DNA from: Proteus columbae
Lineage (GTDB): Bacteria > Pseudomonadota > Gammaproteobacteria > Enterobacterales > Enterobacteriaceae
Length of the DNA stretch: 64,000 nucleotides
Reading direction: 5' to 3'
Assembly (NCBI RefSeq): GCF_009914335.1
Contig: NZ_CP043925.1
Location: forward strand, 2,976,001 to 3,040,000
Part shown: positions 46,708 through 55,872 of the stretch, piece after piece
Layout of the letters: each line of letters starts with the position of its first letter
How positions within the stretch are numbered: the stretch's first letter is position 1
The notes under the pieces: model-generated
Seen by the model: only the letters and a program-made list of their open reading frames with translations
Database searches by the model: none
Told to the model about the DNA's origin: nothing
Translations under genes and position numbers: made by a program

Positions 46708-46797
46708 ATGCTCGGCTTACCCACTCAAGGTATCTCTGCCTTTGCTAAATTACAGCAAAAATCGATGCCTGTTCTTTTATTTAAGGTAAGGAACTAG
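46708..46797 (+). CDS. 29-codon upstream ORF (possible leader peptide)
   Basis: The ATG at 46708 has a strong ACAGGAG site 5 bases upstream and encodes MLGLPTQGISAFAKLQQKSM then PVLLFKVRN, ending at TAG 46795-46797. The stop is a single base before the fruK ATG. This suggests translational coupling to fruK, or a leftover of the fruB end after its deletion. No other function is evident. Confidence 0.5.
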   Translation: MLGLPTQGISAFAKLQQKSMPVLLFKVRN

Positions 46798-46798
46798 C

Positions 46799-47740
46799 AT
46801 GAAACACAGAGTAGCAACCATCACACTTAACCCTGCATATGATCTTGTTGGTTTAAGTAATCCTATTGAACTTGGTGAAGTTAATCGTGTTAAAACGGCT
46901 GGCTTCCATGCTGCGGGCAAAGGCATCAATGTGGCTAAGGTTTTAAAAAGCCTTGGCGTTGATGTCACTGTTGGCGGTTTTTTAGGCAAAGAAAACCAAG
47001 ATGGATTCCAAAAAGAGTTTAGTGACTCTGGTATCGCTAATCGTTTTCAAATGGTTGAAGGTCGTACTCGTATTAATGTCAAACTCACAGAACCCAATGG
47101 TAAAGTGACTGACTTCAACTTTTCTGGTTTTGAAATCACAAAACAAGACTGGACTCGCTTTGTTAACGACACGCTAAGTTGGGCGGGTCAATTTGATATG
47201 ATTTGTGTCAGTGGTAGTGTTCCTCCTAGCGTTGATCTCAATGATTTCACTGCATGGATGACTCGCTTGCGTAGCGAATGTATGTGTTTGATCTTCGATA
47301 GTAGCCGAGATGCTTTTGTCGCGGGATTAAAAGCCTCCCCTTGGCTTGTTAAACCTAATCATCATGAATTAGAAATTTGGGCAGGTAGACCCTTACCTGA
47401 ACTTTCTGATGTTGTGCAAGCAGCACAAACATTACGTCAGCAAGGTATTGCTCACGTTGTGATTTCATTAGGTGAACAAGGCGCGATGTGGGTTAATGCA
47501 TCAGGCGCATGGATGGCAAAACCACCTAAATGTGATGTCGTGAGTACAGTCGGAGCTGGAGATTCAATGGTTGGTGGTTTAATTTATGGTTTAATGATGC
47601 GACAAACCAGTGAACACACCTTACGTCTTGCTACTGCCGTTTCTGCACTTGCTGTAAGCCAAACCAATGTTGGTATTCATGATCGCGAACAATTAGCAAA
47701 AATGATGGCTGAAGTCGAATTAACCCCTCTAAAATTATAA
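46799..47740 (+). CDS. fruK: 1-phosphofructokinase FruK, without fruB/fruA
   Basis: This 313-residue PfkB-family sugar kinase phosphorylates fructose-1-phosphate to fructose-1,6-bisphosphate. It closely follows E. coli FruK: ATITLNPAYDLVGL, HAAGKGINVAKVLKSLG, GRTRINVKLTEPNGKVTDFN and the C-terminal VSTVGAGDSMVGGLIYGLM with the GAGD catalytic base. Usually it lies between fruB and fruA (the fructose phosphotransferase genes), but here neither is adjacent. A Cra operator, promoter and short upstream ORF precede it. Substrate identity is confident; the source of fructose-1-phosphate must be encoded elsewhere. Confidence 0.93.
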   Translation: MKHRVATITLNPAYDLVGLSNPIELGEVNRVKTAGFHAAGKGINVAKVLKSLGVDVTVGGFLGKENQDGFQKEFSDSGIANRFQMVEGRTRINVKLTEPNGKVTDFNFSGFEITKQDWTRFVNDTLSWAGQFDMICVSGSVPPSVDLNDFTAWMTRLRSECMCLIFDSSRDAFVAGLKASPWLVKPNHHELEIWAGRPLPELSDVVQAAQTLRQQGIAHVVISLGEQGAMWVNASGAWMAKPPKCDVVSTVGAGDSMVGGLIYGLMMRQTSEHTLRLATAVSALAVSQTNVGIHDREQLAKMMAEVELTPLKL

Positions 47741-47977
47741 GTAATAACACCCAGTGGTAAATTGAATAATATTAAGTAGAATTATCACTGCTTCAATTAA
47801 ATATATTAACGCTGGGTTATAAAAAATCCAAAATAGAATCTCTTTAATTGATTAATATTTATTTATTATTAAATCAAACTTTATTTTTTCTATTTATTCG
47901 ATAAATTTCACTTTAATAAAATTTAATAAAGATATTCTAAAGCCAATAAAAACTTATTTCTGTTTTTAGGAGAGTTT

Positions 47978-48421
47978 ATGGAAAGGCCCATAGTACTTTT
48001 ATGGATACAAGTTATTTCAGTATTATTTTTGGGTGTAAGTTTATTTATATTAGTTGCTGGGGCTCCGATTTATTTATTAGCAATGGCAATGGGTGGCGGC
48101 CAAACAATGCTAGTGGGATTGTTCATCATGCTGTGTCTAATTATAACAATGATAATGCAAGTTACAGTATGGATAAAACTAGCTAGAAATAGTAGAAATG
48201 CTTACTCTTTTTTAAAAATTTCATGGGTATGTTTATCTATTTCGCTCTTTTTTATACTTAGTATTTCGATGTCATTAACAAATATGTCTGAAGTTAGCTT
48301 TGTTGTTTTTTCTATTATCGTTATCTTAACGCATCGACTCTTTTTCTCTGAAAACGTAATTGCTTATTTTGAAGATAAACAAAAAGATAGCGAAAGAGAA
48401 ACAAGTATTATTAGTCAATAA
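47978..48421 (+). CDS. Hypothetical four-helix membrane protein
   Basis: This 147-residue hydrophobic protein has four likely membrane helices (about 7-29, 38-64, 76-96 and 98-118) and a charged C-terminal tail (YFEDKQKDSERETS). I recognise no family. An AGGAG site precedes the ATG. It is flanked by about 240 bases of AT-rich DNA on the left and shares a strong terminator with cysS on the right, so it is probably monocistronic. Confidence 0.65.
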   Translation: MERPIVLLWIQVISVLFLGVSLFILVAGAPIYLLAMAMGGGQTMLVGLFIMLCLIITMIMQVTVWIKLARNSRNAYSFLKISWVCLSISLFFILSISMSLTNMSEVSFVVFSIIVILTHRLFFSENVIAYFEDKQKDSERETSIISQ

Positions 48422-48437
48422 GTTAATCATCAAACAA

Positions 48438-48470
48438 AAAAATATCGGATATTAAATATCCGATATTTTT
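48438..48470. terminator. Bidirectional intrinsic terminator
   Basis: A perfect 15-bp hairpin (48438-48452 with 48456-48470, 3-base loop) with A and T ends lies between the convergent membrane-protein gene and cysS. Confidence 0.9.
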
Positions 48471-48510
48471 ATATTAAACACGCATTAAGTGTTATTACTC
48501 AATTGTCGTA

Positions 48511-49902
48511 TTAGTTATTACGACGCCAAGCTGTTCCTTGAGGACCATCTTCTAAAACAATCCCCATCGCTGTTAACGCGTCACGAGCAACATCAGCTGC
48601 CGCCCAATCTTTATTTTTACGAGCATCATTACGCTGTTGAATTAATGATTCAATTTTTTCAACTTCACCAGCATCATCCGCTTTAGCACCACTTTGTAAG
48701 AAGTGCTCAGGCTCTTGCTCTAACAAACCTAATACTTTAGCAAGCTTACGTAACACTGCGGCTAAGCCATTCGCCGCATTCATATCAACCGATTTTAGAC
48801 GATTAACTTCACGTGCTAAATCAAACAAGACTGAATAGGCTTCTGGTGTATTGAAATCATCGTTCATAGCGTCAATAAATTGCGCTTCAAACACTTCGCC
48901 ACCTACTGGTTGAGCATTTGCATCAGTGCCACGTAATGAAGTATAGAGGCGCTCTAATGCAGTACGAGCCTGTTTTAAGTTTTCTTCCGTGTAGTTAAGT
49001 TGGCTACGATAATGGCCTGATAATAAAAAGTAACGCACTGTTTCAGCATCGTAATAAGCCAATACATCACGAATAGTAAAAAAGTTATTAAGTGATTTAG
49101 ACATTTTTTCTTTGTCTACCATCACCATACCAGAGTGCATCCAGTAATTAACATAAGGACCATCATGGGCACAAGTTGATTGCGCTATTTCATTTTCATG
49201 ATGAGGGAACATTAAGTCTGAGCCGCCACCATGAATATCAAAATGATGTCCTAACTCTTTACCATTCATCGCAGAACATTCGATATGCCAACCAGGGCGA
49301 CCGTCTCCCCACGGAGATTCCCAGCTTGGCTCACCCGGTTTGGACATTTTCCATAAGACGAAATCCATTGGATTGCGTTTTACGTTAGCCACTTCAACTC
49401 GAGCACCGGCTTGTAGTTGCTCTAAATCTTGGCGAGAAAGTAAGCCATAATCAGGATCAGTATCAATAGCAAACATGACATCGCCATTGTCAGCAACGTA
49501 AGCATGTCCACGTTTAATTAGCGCTTCTGTTAATTCAATAATTTCTGCAATATGGTGCGTTGCACGCGGCTCTGAATCAGGGCGAGCAATATTTAATGCA
49601 TCAAAGTCTTTGTGCATTTCAGCTAACATACGAGTGGTTAATTGCTCACATGTTTCATTATTTTCAATCGCACGTTTGATGATTTTATCATCTACATCAG
49701 TTACGTTACGAACATAGTTAACATCGTATCCTAAGTAACGCAGATAACGGGTTATGGCATCAAAAGCCACAAATGTACGTCCATGACCAATATGGCATAA
49801 GTCATAAATAGTGATGCCACACACGTACATACCTATTTTTCCTGCATGGATAGGTTTAAATTCTTCTTTTTGGCGAGTGAGAGTATTAAAAATCTTTAGC
49901 AT
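48511..49902 (-). CDS. cysS: Cysteinyl-tRNA synthetase
   Basis: This 463-residue class I aminoacyl-tRNA synthetase charges tRNA-Cys. The zinc-binding Cys28 (YVCGITIYD), HIGH-type motif HIGHG (37-41) and KMSKS motif ([14 protein letters not shown]) are present, as are the zinc-ligand regions WHIECSAM and HHENEIAQS. The C-terminal tRNA-binding region ends [11 protein letters not shown]. Length agrees with E. coli (461). It is divergent from ppiB, as in other Enterobacterales. Confidence 0.98.
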   Translation of the reverse strand: MLKIFNTLTRQKEEFKPIHAGKIGMYVCGITIYDLCHIGHGRTFVAFDAITRYLRYLGYDVNYVRNVTDVDDKIIKRAIENNETCEQLTTRMLAEMHKDFDALNIARPDSEPRATHHIAEIIELTEALIKRGHAYVADNGDVMFAIDTDPDYGLLSRQDLEQLQAGARVEVANVKRNPMDFVLWKMSKPGEPSWESPWGDGRPGWHIECSAMNGKELGHHFDIHGGGSDLMFPHHENEIAQSTCAHDGPYVNYWMHSGMVMVDKEKMSKSLNNFFTIRDVLAYYDAETVRYFLLSGHYRSQLNYTEENLKQARTALERLYTSLRGTDANAQPVGGEVFEAQFIDAMNDDFNTPEAYSVLFDLAREVNRLKSVDMNAANGLAAVLRKLAKVLGLLEQEPEHFLQSGAKADDAGEVEKIESLIQQRNDARKNKDWAAADVARDALTAMGIVLEDGPQGTAWRRNN

Positions 49903-50277
49903 CAGTGGACGTTCCCGTTTTCAACTGTACGTGTTTATTACGTTTTTATATAAAAGAAAATAACAACTACTATAACATGATATTAATCAGGATATTGGAT
50001 CTTGAAGACAAAGCAAACTCAAGATTAAGGTTTTTATCTTACTCTGCTTAGCGCTTATTTTCACTGTTCAATCGTTGATAGCGAACAATCAAACTTCTAT
50101 TATTTGGCTAAATTTTGGCGAAAAGTGTTTTTTCCTTCTATTACTGATTTATTTAGCAAGAAAAAGTAGAGCGAGAAAAAGATGCATACTGACTAAATTA
50201 GGCAACTGTGATATAAAAACGGGACTGTTGTTTATGCCCAAATCTGGGTAAAGCTAAAATTATATTAGGATCTGAAT
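49903..50277. other. Divergent promoter region of cysS and ppiB
   Basis: About 375 bases. It must contain promoters for both flanking genes. Only a small CCCAAATCTGGG hairpin near 50237 is notable. No gene was seen. Confidence 0.5.
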
Positions 50278-50772
50278 ATGGTTACTTTTCATACCAATTA
50301 CGGCGATATCGTGATTAATACATTTGCAGACAAAGCACCTGCAACCGTAGAAAATTTTTTAGACTACTGTAAAGAAGGATTCTACGATAACACTATTTTC
50401 CACCGTGTCATCAATGGTTTTATGATCCAAGGTGGTGGCTTTGAACCGGGTATGAACCAAAAAGCGACCAAAGCACCTGTAAGAAACGAAGCAAACAATG
50501 GCCTAGCAAACAACCGCGGTACATTAGCAATGGCTCGTACAAACGATCCACATTCTGCTACTGCTCAATTCTTTATCAACGTTGCAGACAACGATTTCTT
50601 AAACTTCCGTGCTGAAAACGCAAATGGTTGGGGATATTGTGTCTTTGCTGAAGTTGTTGAAGGCATGGACGTTGTGGATAAAATTAAAGCGGTTTCCACT
50701 GGTCGTAGTGGTTTCCACCAAGATGTTCCTCGTGAAGATATCGTCATTAAAAGTGTCACGGTTAGCGAATAA
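50278..50772 (+). CDS. ppiB: Peptidyl-prolyl cis-trans isomerase B
   Basis: This 164-residue cytoplasmic cyclophilin has no signal peptide and the same length as E. coli PpiB. It catalyses proline isomerisation during folding. Catalytic and binding residues lie in [15 protein letters not shown] (Arg of the FHRV motif), [19 protein letters not shown] and the central [19 protein letters not shown]. It precedes lpxH by 12 bases, the standard gene order. Confidence 0.96.
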   Translation: MVTFHTNYGDIVINTFADKAPATVENFLDYCKEGFYDNTIFHRVINGFMIQGGGFEPGMNQKATKAPVRNEANNGLANNRGTLAMARTNDPHSATAQFFINVADNDFLNFRAENANGWGYCVFAEVVEGMDVVDKIKAVSTGRSGFHQDVPREDIVIKSVTVSE

Positions 50773-50784
50773 GCCTCACTTTTT

Positions 50785-51507
50785 ATGTGTACGCTTTTTA
50801 TTGCAGACCTGCATCTAAGTGAACATGAACCGGCAATCACTGCCGGTTTTCTTCGCTTTTTAAAAGAACAAGCCATTCATGCAAAAGCACTTTATATCTT
50901 AGGTGACTTTTTTGATTTTTGGATAGGTGATGATGATCCCAATCCTTTACATCAACAAATTGCTCAAGCTCTGATGACGTTAAAAAAGGCAGAAGTGCCT
51001 TGCTATTTTATTCATGGAAATCGTGATTTTTTAATTGGCTCTCGTTTTGCAAAAGAGAGTGGTATCACCTTACTTCCACAAGAAAAAGTGCTCGAAATTG
51101 AACAGCACCGTATCTTAATTTTACATGGTGATACGCTTTGTACTGACGATGAAGCTTATCAACGCTATCGTAAAAAAGTACACAATAAATTTATTCAGCG
51201 CCTATTCTCACTACTGCCTCTATTTATTCGACTGCGTATCGCTGACAAAATGCGCTCACGTAGCCAGCACGAAAATCAGTACAAATCAGATGCCATTATG
51301 GATGTGAATCCACAGGCTGTGATAGATACTTTTAAACATTTCAATACAGAATGGATGATCCACGGTCATACGCATCGCCCAGCAATTCATACAGTCAACA
51401 TTGATGACAAAATACATTATCGTGGTGTATTAGGTGCTTGGCATACTGAAGGTTCTATGTTTAAAGTGACTGCTGAAAAAATAGAATTGATTCATTTTCC
51501 CTTTTAA
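50785..51507 (+). CDS. lpxH: UDP-2,3-diacylglucosamine diphosphatase LpxH
   Basis: This 240-residue peripheral-membrane metallophosphatase hydrolyses UDP-2,3-diacylglucosamine to lipid X in lipid A synthesis. Metal-ligand motifs are in order: [12 protein letters not shown] (Asp8, His10), [32 protein letters not shown] and HGHTHRPA. Length is identical to E. coli. The ribosome site is weak, so translation may be coupled to ppiB. Confidence 0.96.
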   Translation: MCTLFIADLHLSEHEPAITAGFLRFLKEQAIHAKALYILGDFFDFWIGDDDPNPLHQQIAQALMTLKKAEVPCYFIHGNRDFLIGSRFAKESGITLLPQEKVLEIEQHRILILHGDTLCTDDEAYQRYRKKVHNKFIQRLFSLLPLFIRLRIADKMRSRSQHENQYKSDAIMDVNPQAVIDTFKHFNTEWMIHGHTHRPAIHTVNIDDKIHYRGVLGAWHTEGSMFKVTAEKIELIHFPF

Positions 51508-51550
51508 GTTGTTTCGCTTATTTTCTTCATAAAAAGGCTGTTTTTTCTTT

Positions 51551-51566
51551 ACGCAAACGTTTTCCT
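51551..51566. promoter_or_regulatory. PurR operator of purEK
   Basis: ACGCAAACGTTTTCCT matches the PurR box consensus and is nearly the E. coli purEK operator. It lies 76 bases before purE, in the expected promoter region, and predicts repression by PurR with hypoxanthine or guanine. Confidence 0.9.
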
Positions 51567-51641
51567 ATGCGTGTTAGCGTGATACTATCATGCTCAGTTT
51601 ATTAGGCTATATCCGTTTATGCTTACAGGAGCAGTTAAGTA

Positions 51642-52163
51642 ATGTCTTCTCAAGTTGGTCTAAATACCTCTTCCGCTCGTATCGCCATTGTAATGGGCTC
51701 TAAAAGTGACTGGACAACAATGTCTCATGCCGCTGATGTACTAGACGCACTACAACTTCCTTATCATGTTGAGATTGTCTCTGCACACCGTACCCCTGAT
51801 AAGCTATTTAGCTTTGCAGAACAGGCAAAAAGTAATGGCTTTGATGTCATTATTGCAGGAGCGGGTGGTGCAGCCCATTTACCGGGTATGCTCGCAGCAA
51901 AAACACTCGTTCCTGTATTAGGTGTTCCTGTTCAAAGTGCAGCATTAAGCGGTGTTGATAGCCTTTACTCTATTGTACAAATGCCAAAAGGTATTCCTGT
52001 AGGAACATTAGCAATTGGTAAAGCAGGCGCCGCCAATGCTGCTTTATTAGCCGCTCAAATTTTAGCGTTACACTCACCTGCTATTTTTGAAGCACTAACA
52101 GCATGGCGCACAGCACAAACTGACGATGTATTAAATAACCCAGATCCAAGGGAGGCACTATGA
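51642..52163 (+). CDS. purE: N5-carboxyaminoimidazole ribonucleotide mutase PurE
   Basis: This 173-residue enzyme converts N5-CAIR to CAIR in purine synthesis, using the product of PurK. Typical residues are [27 protein letters not shown] with the catalytic His, [14 protein letters not shown] and [20 protein letters not shown] (spanning the loop). An AGGAG site precedes the ATG. It overlaps purK by 4 bases and is controlled by the upstream PurR box. Confidence 0.98.
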   Translation: MSSQVGLNTSSARIAIVMGSKSDWTTMSHAADVLDALQLPYHVEIVSAHRTPDKLFSFAEQAKSNGFDVIIAGAGGAAHLPGMLAAKTLVPVLGVPVQSAALSGVDSLYSIVQMPKGIPVGTLAIGKAGAANAALLAAQILALHSPAIFEALTAWRTAQTDDVLNNPDPREAL

Positions 52164-53227
52164 AGCCAGTTTGTGTTCTTGGAAATGGTCAATTAGGGCG
52201 AATGCTAAGACAAGCTGGTGAGCCTTTAGGAATTGCGGTTTATCCAGTAGGATTAGATGCAGAGCCTGAAGCCGTTCCCTATCAAAAAAGTATAATCACA
52301 GCTGAAATTGAGCGCTGGCCTGAAACTGCACTCACCAAAGAGTTAGAACGTCATACTAACTTTGTAAACCGTGATATTTTTCCATTACTTGCTGATAGAT
52401 TGCCTCAAAAACAACTTCTCGATGAATTGGACTTAGCAACAGCACCTTGGCAACCATTAACGTCACCAACACAATGGTCTGATATCTTCGCTCAACTGGG
52501 TGATTTTATTATTGTAAAGCGCCGTATTGGTGGTTATGACGGCCGTGGTCAATGGCGCATTCATCCCGGTGAAGAACAGCAATTACCTGCTGAAATTTAT
52601 GGTGAGTGTATTGTTGAACAAGGCATTCCCTTTTCAGGTGAAGTTTCACTAGTGGGCGCGAGAAATAGCAATGGTGACTGTGTTTTTTATCCATTAACAC
52701 ACAATCTTCATCAAGATGGCATCTTACGCATGAGTGTTGCATTACCAACCCCTGCATCAGAACTACAACAATCAGCAGAAAAAATGCTAACTGCCATCCT
52801 TAATAAACTCAATTATGTTGGTGTAATGGCGATGGAGTGCTTTATCGTTGATAATAAATTACTTATTAACGAATTAGCTCCTCGAGTTCATAACAGTGGT
52901 CATTGGACACAAAATGGAGCCTCAATTAGCCAGTTTGAATTACATCTACGTGCAATTTTAGATTTACCCATGCCAAAACCTGAGGTTTGCCAACCGGCAG
53001 TCATGGTTAATTTGATTGGCACTGATGTCAATCCTCAATGGCTTTCATTGCCATTAGTTCATTTACATTGGTATGAAAAAGAAGTGCGCCCTGCACGTAA
53101 GGTTGGGCATCTCAATCTTGTGTACCGCGATAATCTCCCTCTGAAAGAGACACTAAAATCATTAAGCTCAATGCTCGATGATGCCTATCAGTACCCTATC
53201 AAATGGGCTTTAGAAAAATTAAGCTAG
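52160..53227 (+). CDS. purK: N5-carboxyaminoimidazole ribonucleotide synthase PurK
   Basis: This 355-residue ATP-grasp enzyme (same length as E. coli) makes N5-CAIR from AIR, bicarbonate and ATP. Seen are the N-terminal [20 protein letters not shown], the grasp loop [12 protein letters not shown], and the metal/ATP site [18 protein letters not shown]. Its start overlaps the purE stop, and a strong terminator follows. Confidence 0.97.
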   Translation: MKPVCVLGNGQLGRMLRQAGEPLGIAVYPVGLDAEPEAVPYQKSIITAEIERWPETALTKELERHTNFVNRDIFPLLADRLPQKQLLDELDLATAPWQPLTSPTQWSDIFAQLGDFIIVKRRIGGYDGRGQWRIHPGEEQQLPAEIYGECIVEQGIPFSGEVSLVGARNSNGDCVFYPLTHNLHQDGILRMSVALPTPASELQQSAEKMLTAILNKLNYVGVMAMECFIVDNKLLINELAPRVHNSGHWTQNGASISQFELHLRAILDLPMPKPEVCQPAVMVNLIGTDVNPQWLSLPLVHLHWYEKEVRPARKVGHLNLVYRDNLPLKETLKSLSSMLDDAYQYPIKWALEKLS

Positions 53228-53268
53228 CAGTCCGACTCATAAAGTTAGAGAATAATAGCCTTTAAACG

Positions 53269-53295
53269 AACAGACCTCAGATAAAGAGGTCTGTT
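53269..53295 (+). terminator. Intrinsic terminator of purEK
   Basis: AACAGACCTC (53269-53278) pairs perfectly with GAGGTCTGTT (53286-53295) over a 7-base loop, 41 bases after the purK stop. Confidence 0.8.
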
Positions 53296-53350
53296 ATTCG
53301 CTATTTTCTCCTGATTATTCAGGTTACTGCACCCATTTGATGGAGTCAGG

Positions 53351-54628
53351 ATGCAAGTCAAGCAACAGATTTTTGGGCCCGCTTATCAGTGGAGTATGCT
53401 GATATTATTAGGTTTTGTGTATTTTTTAGCTACCGCAACCACATTTACCTCTTTAGGTGTTGTTCTTCCTAGTATGATAAACGAGCTAGAGTGGAACTGG
53501 ACTCAAGCAGGCCTTGGCTTTACGTTATTAGGATTAACCTGCGGCCTTGCAAGTTTTTTACCTACATTACTGATCCGTAAATTAAGTGTTCGCCTTACAC
53601 TACTTATTGGGTTGATCATTTTTGTCAGTGGTTTCTATTTTCTTTATGAAACATACACCATTGCACGTTATTTTCTTGGTACTGCACTGTTAGGTATTGG
53701 TTTTACGCTACTAGCTACCGTACCTGGCACTTATGTTATTTCTCGCTTATTTGAAAAACAGTCCTTTGCCTTTGGTGTCTATTTTACCATTGGTGGATTA
53801 GGTGGTGTTGCTGGACCTTGGATCTACTTTTTAGCAACCCATTTATGGCATACATGGCGAATGCACTGGCTTATTTCAGCAATCACACTCACTGTCGTTA
53901 CTCTTCTCACCATTTTATTTTTACGCGAAGGTAGTAAAGAGCAAGAACACGCAAAAAAAATTAGCCAACTTCAAACCACAAAACGTATCTATCAAACTAA
54001 AGAGATTTGGACAGCTCGTCATGCTTTAAGAACATGGCAATTTTATGTTATTGCTGCGACTTACACGGCCTTTTTATGGTGTGGGATCACAGTTAATAGT
54101 TTTGCTGTTGCACATATTATTGAAAATGGTTTTGGTGAAACTATTGCCGCGACACTATTAAGTAGTATGGCATTTATCAATGCTTTCTCGCGCTTAGCCG
54201 GTGGAGCTATTGGTGAATGGTTAGAACCTAAAAAATTACTTATCGCAAGCTTAAGTATTATCATCATAGGGTTACTTGCGCTAAGTATGGCTAATTCTTG
54301 GGTTTACCTGATCTTATTTACGGTTTGTGTCGGTATTGGTTATGGCATGACGTTTTTGGCATCAAGTATATTGCTTGCTAACTATTTTGGTCGCTCACCT
54401 TACCTTGAGCTATTTTCAGTAATGAATTTAATTTCAACACTGGCTTGTTTAGCTCCCTTCTTTGCTGGGGCAATCAAAGATATTTCAGGTAGTTTTACAC
54501 CGGCATTCTTGATTTTAACCATACCTGTTTTACTGATTTTAGCGGTCACTCTGTTTATGAAACCACCCGTTTATCCTAAATTTCAGCATGCCAGTAAGCA
54601 ACAAGAAGAACCTAAAGTAACTAGGTAA
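53351..54628 (+). CDS. Major facilitator superfamily transporter
   Basis: This 425-residue inner-membrane protein has about twelve hydrophobic helices and a basic cytoplasmic loop in the middle (EHAKKISQLQTTKRIYQTKE). N- and C-halves have typical MFS features, such as the GLGFTLLGLTCGLASFLPTL helix and the LSVRLTLLIGLIIF stretch after helix 2. The substrate cannot be deduced; it vaguely resembles organic-anion/monocarboxylate MFS members. It has its own start region behind the purK terminator and is followed after 42 bases by the ynaI-like gene. Confidence 0.8.
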   Translation: MQVKQQIFGPAYQWSMLILLGFVYFLATATTFTSLGVVLPSMINELEWNWTQAGLGFTLLGLTCGLASFLPTLLIRKLSVRLTLLIGLIIFVSGFYFLYETYTIARYFLGTALLGIGFTLLATVPGTYVISRLFEKQSFAFGVYFTIGGLGGVAGPWIYFLATHLWHTWRMHWLISAITLTVVTLLTILFLREGSKEQEHAKKISQLQTTKRIYQTKEIWTARHALRTWQFYVIAATYTAFLWCGITVNSFAVAHIIENGFGETIAATLLSSMAFINAFSRLAGGAIGEWLEPKKLLIASLSIIIIGLLALSMANSWVYLILFTVCVGIGYGMTFLASSILLANYFGRSPYLELFSVMNLISTLACLAPFFAGAIKDISGSFTPAFLILTIPVLLILAVTLFMKPPVYPKFQHASKQQEEPKVTR

Positions 54629-54670
54629 TTAAACCTATATAAAAGCATTTTCTAAGGAGATGTTAAGCTG

Positions 54671-55696
54671 ATGAATGATGCATTAATAATAAAATACTCA
54701 ATAGGTATAGGCATTGCTTTAGCCTGTTTTGTCGGTTTTTTCGTTGTATCTCTTTTTCATGATAAGAAGAAAAAGCGCCGTAGAAATATTATTATTCATA
54801 TCAGCCAAGCGGTCTTTCTCTGTAGTTTAGTCATTATCTTAAGCCAATATTGTGAAATGGCTGTCGTTGATTTTAATCTCCATTTCATCTCTTTTAGGAT
54901 GATTAATTTCTTTACCTATGTCGCTATCGCGTTAATTTTAATGCGTAAATTTTTCTTATTGATTAATTTATTAGAGAAATCACAAATTAATAAAGGGAGC
55001 GATCCTACTTCAGCTCGTATTATTTCCCGCATATTTAAAATCACCCTTTTCGTCATTATCATCTTACTGTTTGGTGAGCACTTTGGTATGAGCTTATCTG
55101 GTTTAATGACCTTTGGGGGATTAGGCGGTATTGCCATTGGTATGGCAAGCAAAGATGTGATGAGTAACCTTTTTTCAGGAGTGATGCTCTATTTTGATCG
55201 CCCTTTTAATATCGGGGATTGGGTACGTTCTCCTGATCGTAATATTGAAGGCACCGTGGTAGAAATCGGTTGGCGTATTACGAAAATTATTACCTTTGAT
55301 CATCGCCCTCTTTACATTCCAAACTCTGTTTTTTCCTCTATTAGCGTAGAGAATCCCGGTAGAATGACCAATCGACGCATCGAAACAGAATTAGGTTTAC
55401 GTTATGAAGATTCAGATAAAATAGGTGCCATTGTTGAGGACATTCGCACTATGCTGATGCAAAATGATAAAATTGACACTCAACAAACCTTATTAGTTTA
55501 TTTTAATCAATTTGCAGACTCTTCACTCAATATCATGGTGTATTGTTTTACCAAAACGACAGTCTGGGCGCAGTGGCTTGAAGCTCAACAAGAAGTCTAT
55601 TTGAAGATGATTGATATTGTGCATAAACATGGCGCTGATTTTGCTTTCCCATCTCAAACTGTTTATATCGAAAAGTATTCGCCTATCGCGCAATAA
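54671..55696 (+). CDS. ynaI: MscS-family mechanosensitive channel, YnaI-like
   Basis: This 341-residue inner-membrane channel is of the small-conductance mechanosensitive family, opened by membrane tension at hypo-osmotic shock. Four to five helices are followed by the pore helix [20 protein letters not shown] and the beta-domain [20 protein letters not shown] then [10 protein letters not shown]. The C-terminal [20 protein letters not shown] is close to E. coli YnaI (343 residues). An AAGGAG site precedes the ATG. Confidence 0.88.
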   Translation: MNDALIIKYSIGIGIALACFVGFFVVSLFHDKKKKRRRNIIIHISQAVFLCSLVIILSQYCEMAVVDFNLHFISFRMINFFTYVAIALILMRKFFLLINLLEKSQINKGSDPTSARIISRIFKITLFVIIILLFGEHFGMSLSGLMTFGGLGGIAIGMASKDVMSNLFSGVMLYFDRPFNIGDWVRSPDRNIEGTVVEIGWRITKIITFDHRPLYIPNSVFSSISVENPGRMTNRRIETELGLRYEDSDKIGAIVEDIRTMLMQNDKIDTQQTLLVYFNQFADSSLNIMVYCFTKTTVWAQWLEAQQEVYLKMIDIVHKHGADFAFPSQTVYIEKYSPIAQ

Positions 55697-55754
55697 TAGA
55701 AGATAGATAAGTTTATTTTCTCATAGACTTATCCATTCACCCACTTATAAAAAT

Positions 55755-55787
55755 GGTGATTTATGCACTCAAAACGCATAAATCACC
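55755..55787 (+). terminator. Hairpin between ynaI and speF
   Basis: GGTGATTTATGC (55755-55766) pairs perfectly with GCATAAATCACC (55776-55787) over 9 bases, followed by TTAGTTATCTTTT. It is probably the ynaI terminator. Because it lies 86 bases before the speF start, it could also attenuate speF. Confidence 0.6.
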
Positions 55788-55872
55788 TTAGTTATCTTTT
55801 AACTTATTTCAATCACATTCACAACCAAGTATATTGTTCGCCAATTCTTCTATTGATAAAAACGCGAGTATA

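Noticed and set aside
47741..47977. ACCCAG...CTGGGT inverted repeat after fruK as terminator
   Set aside because: The loop is about 60 bases, with mismatches and no T-tract.
55834..55872. TTG start extending SpeF by 13 residues
   Set aside because: The extension does not align with SpeF N-termini; the ATG at 55873 does.
55697..55872. speFL-type leader peptide before speF
   Set aside because: Short ORFs exist (for example one at 55754 within the hairpin) but none resembles SpeFL or has a ribosome site.
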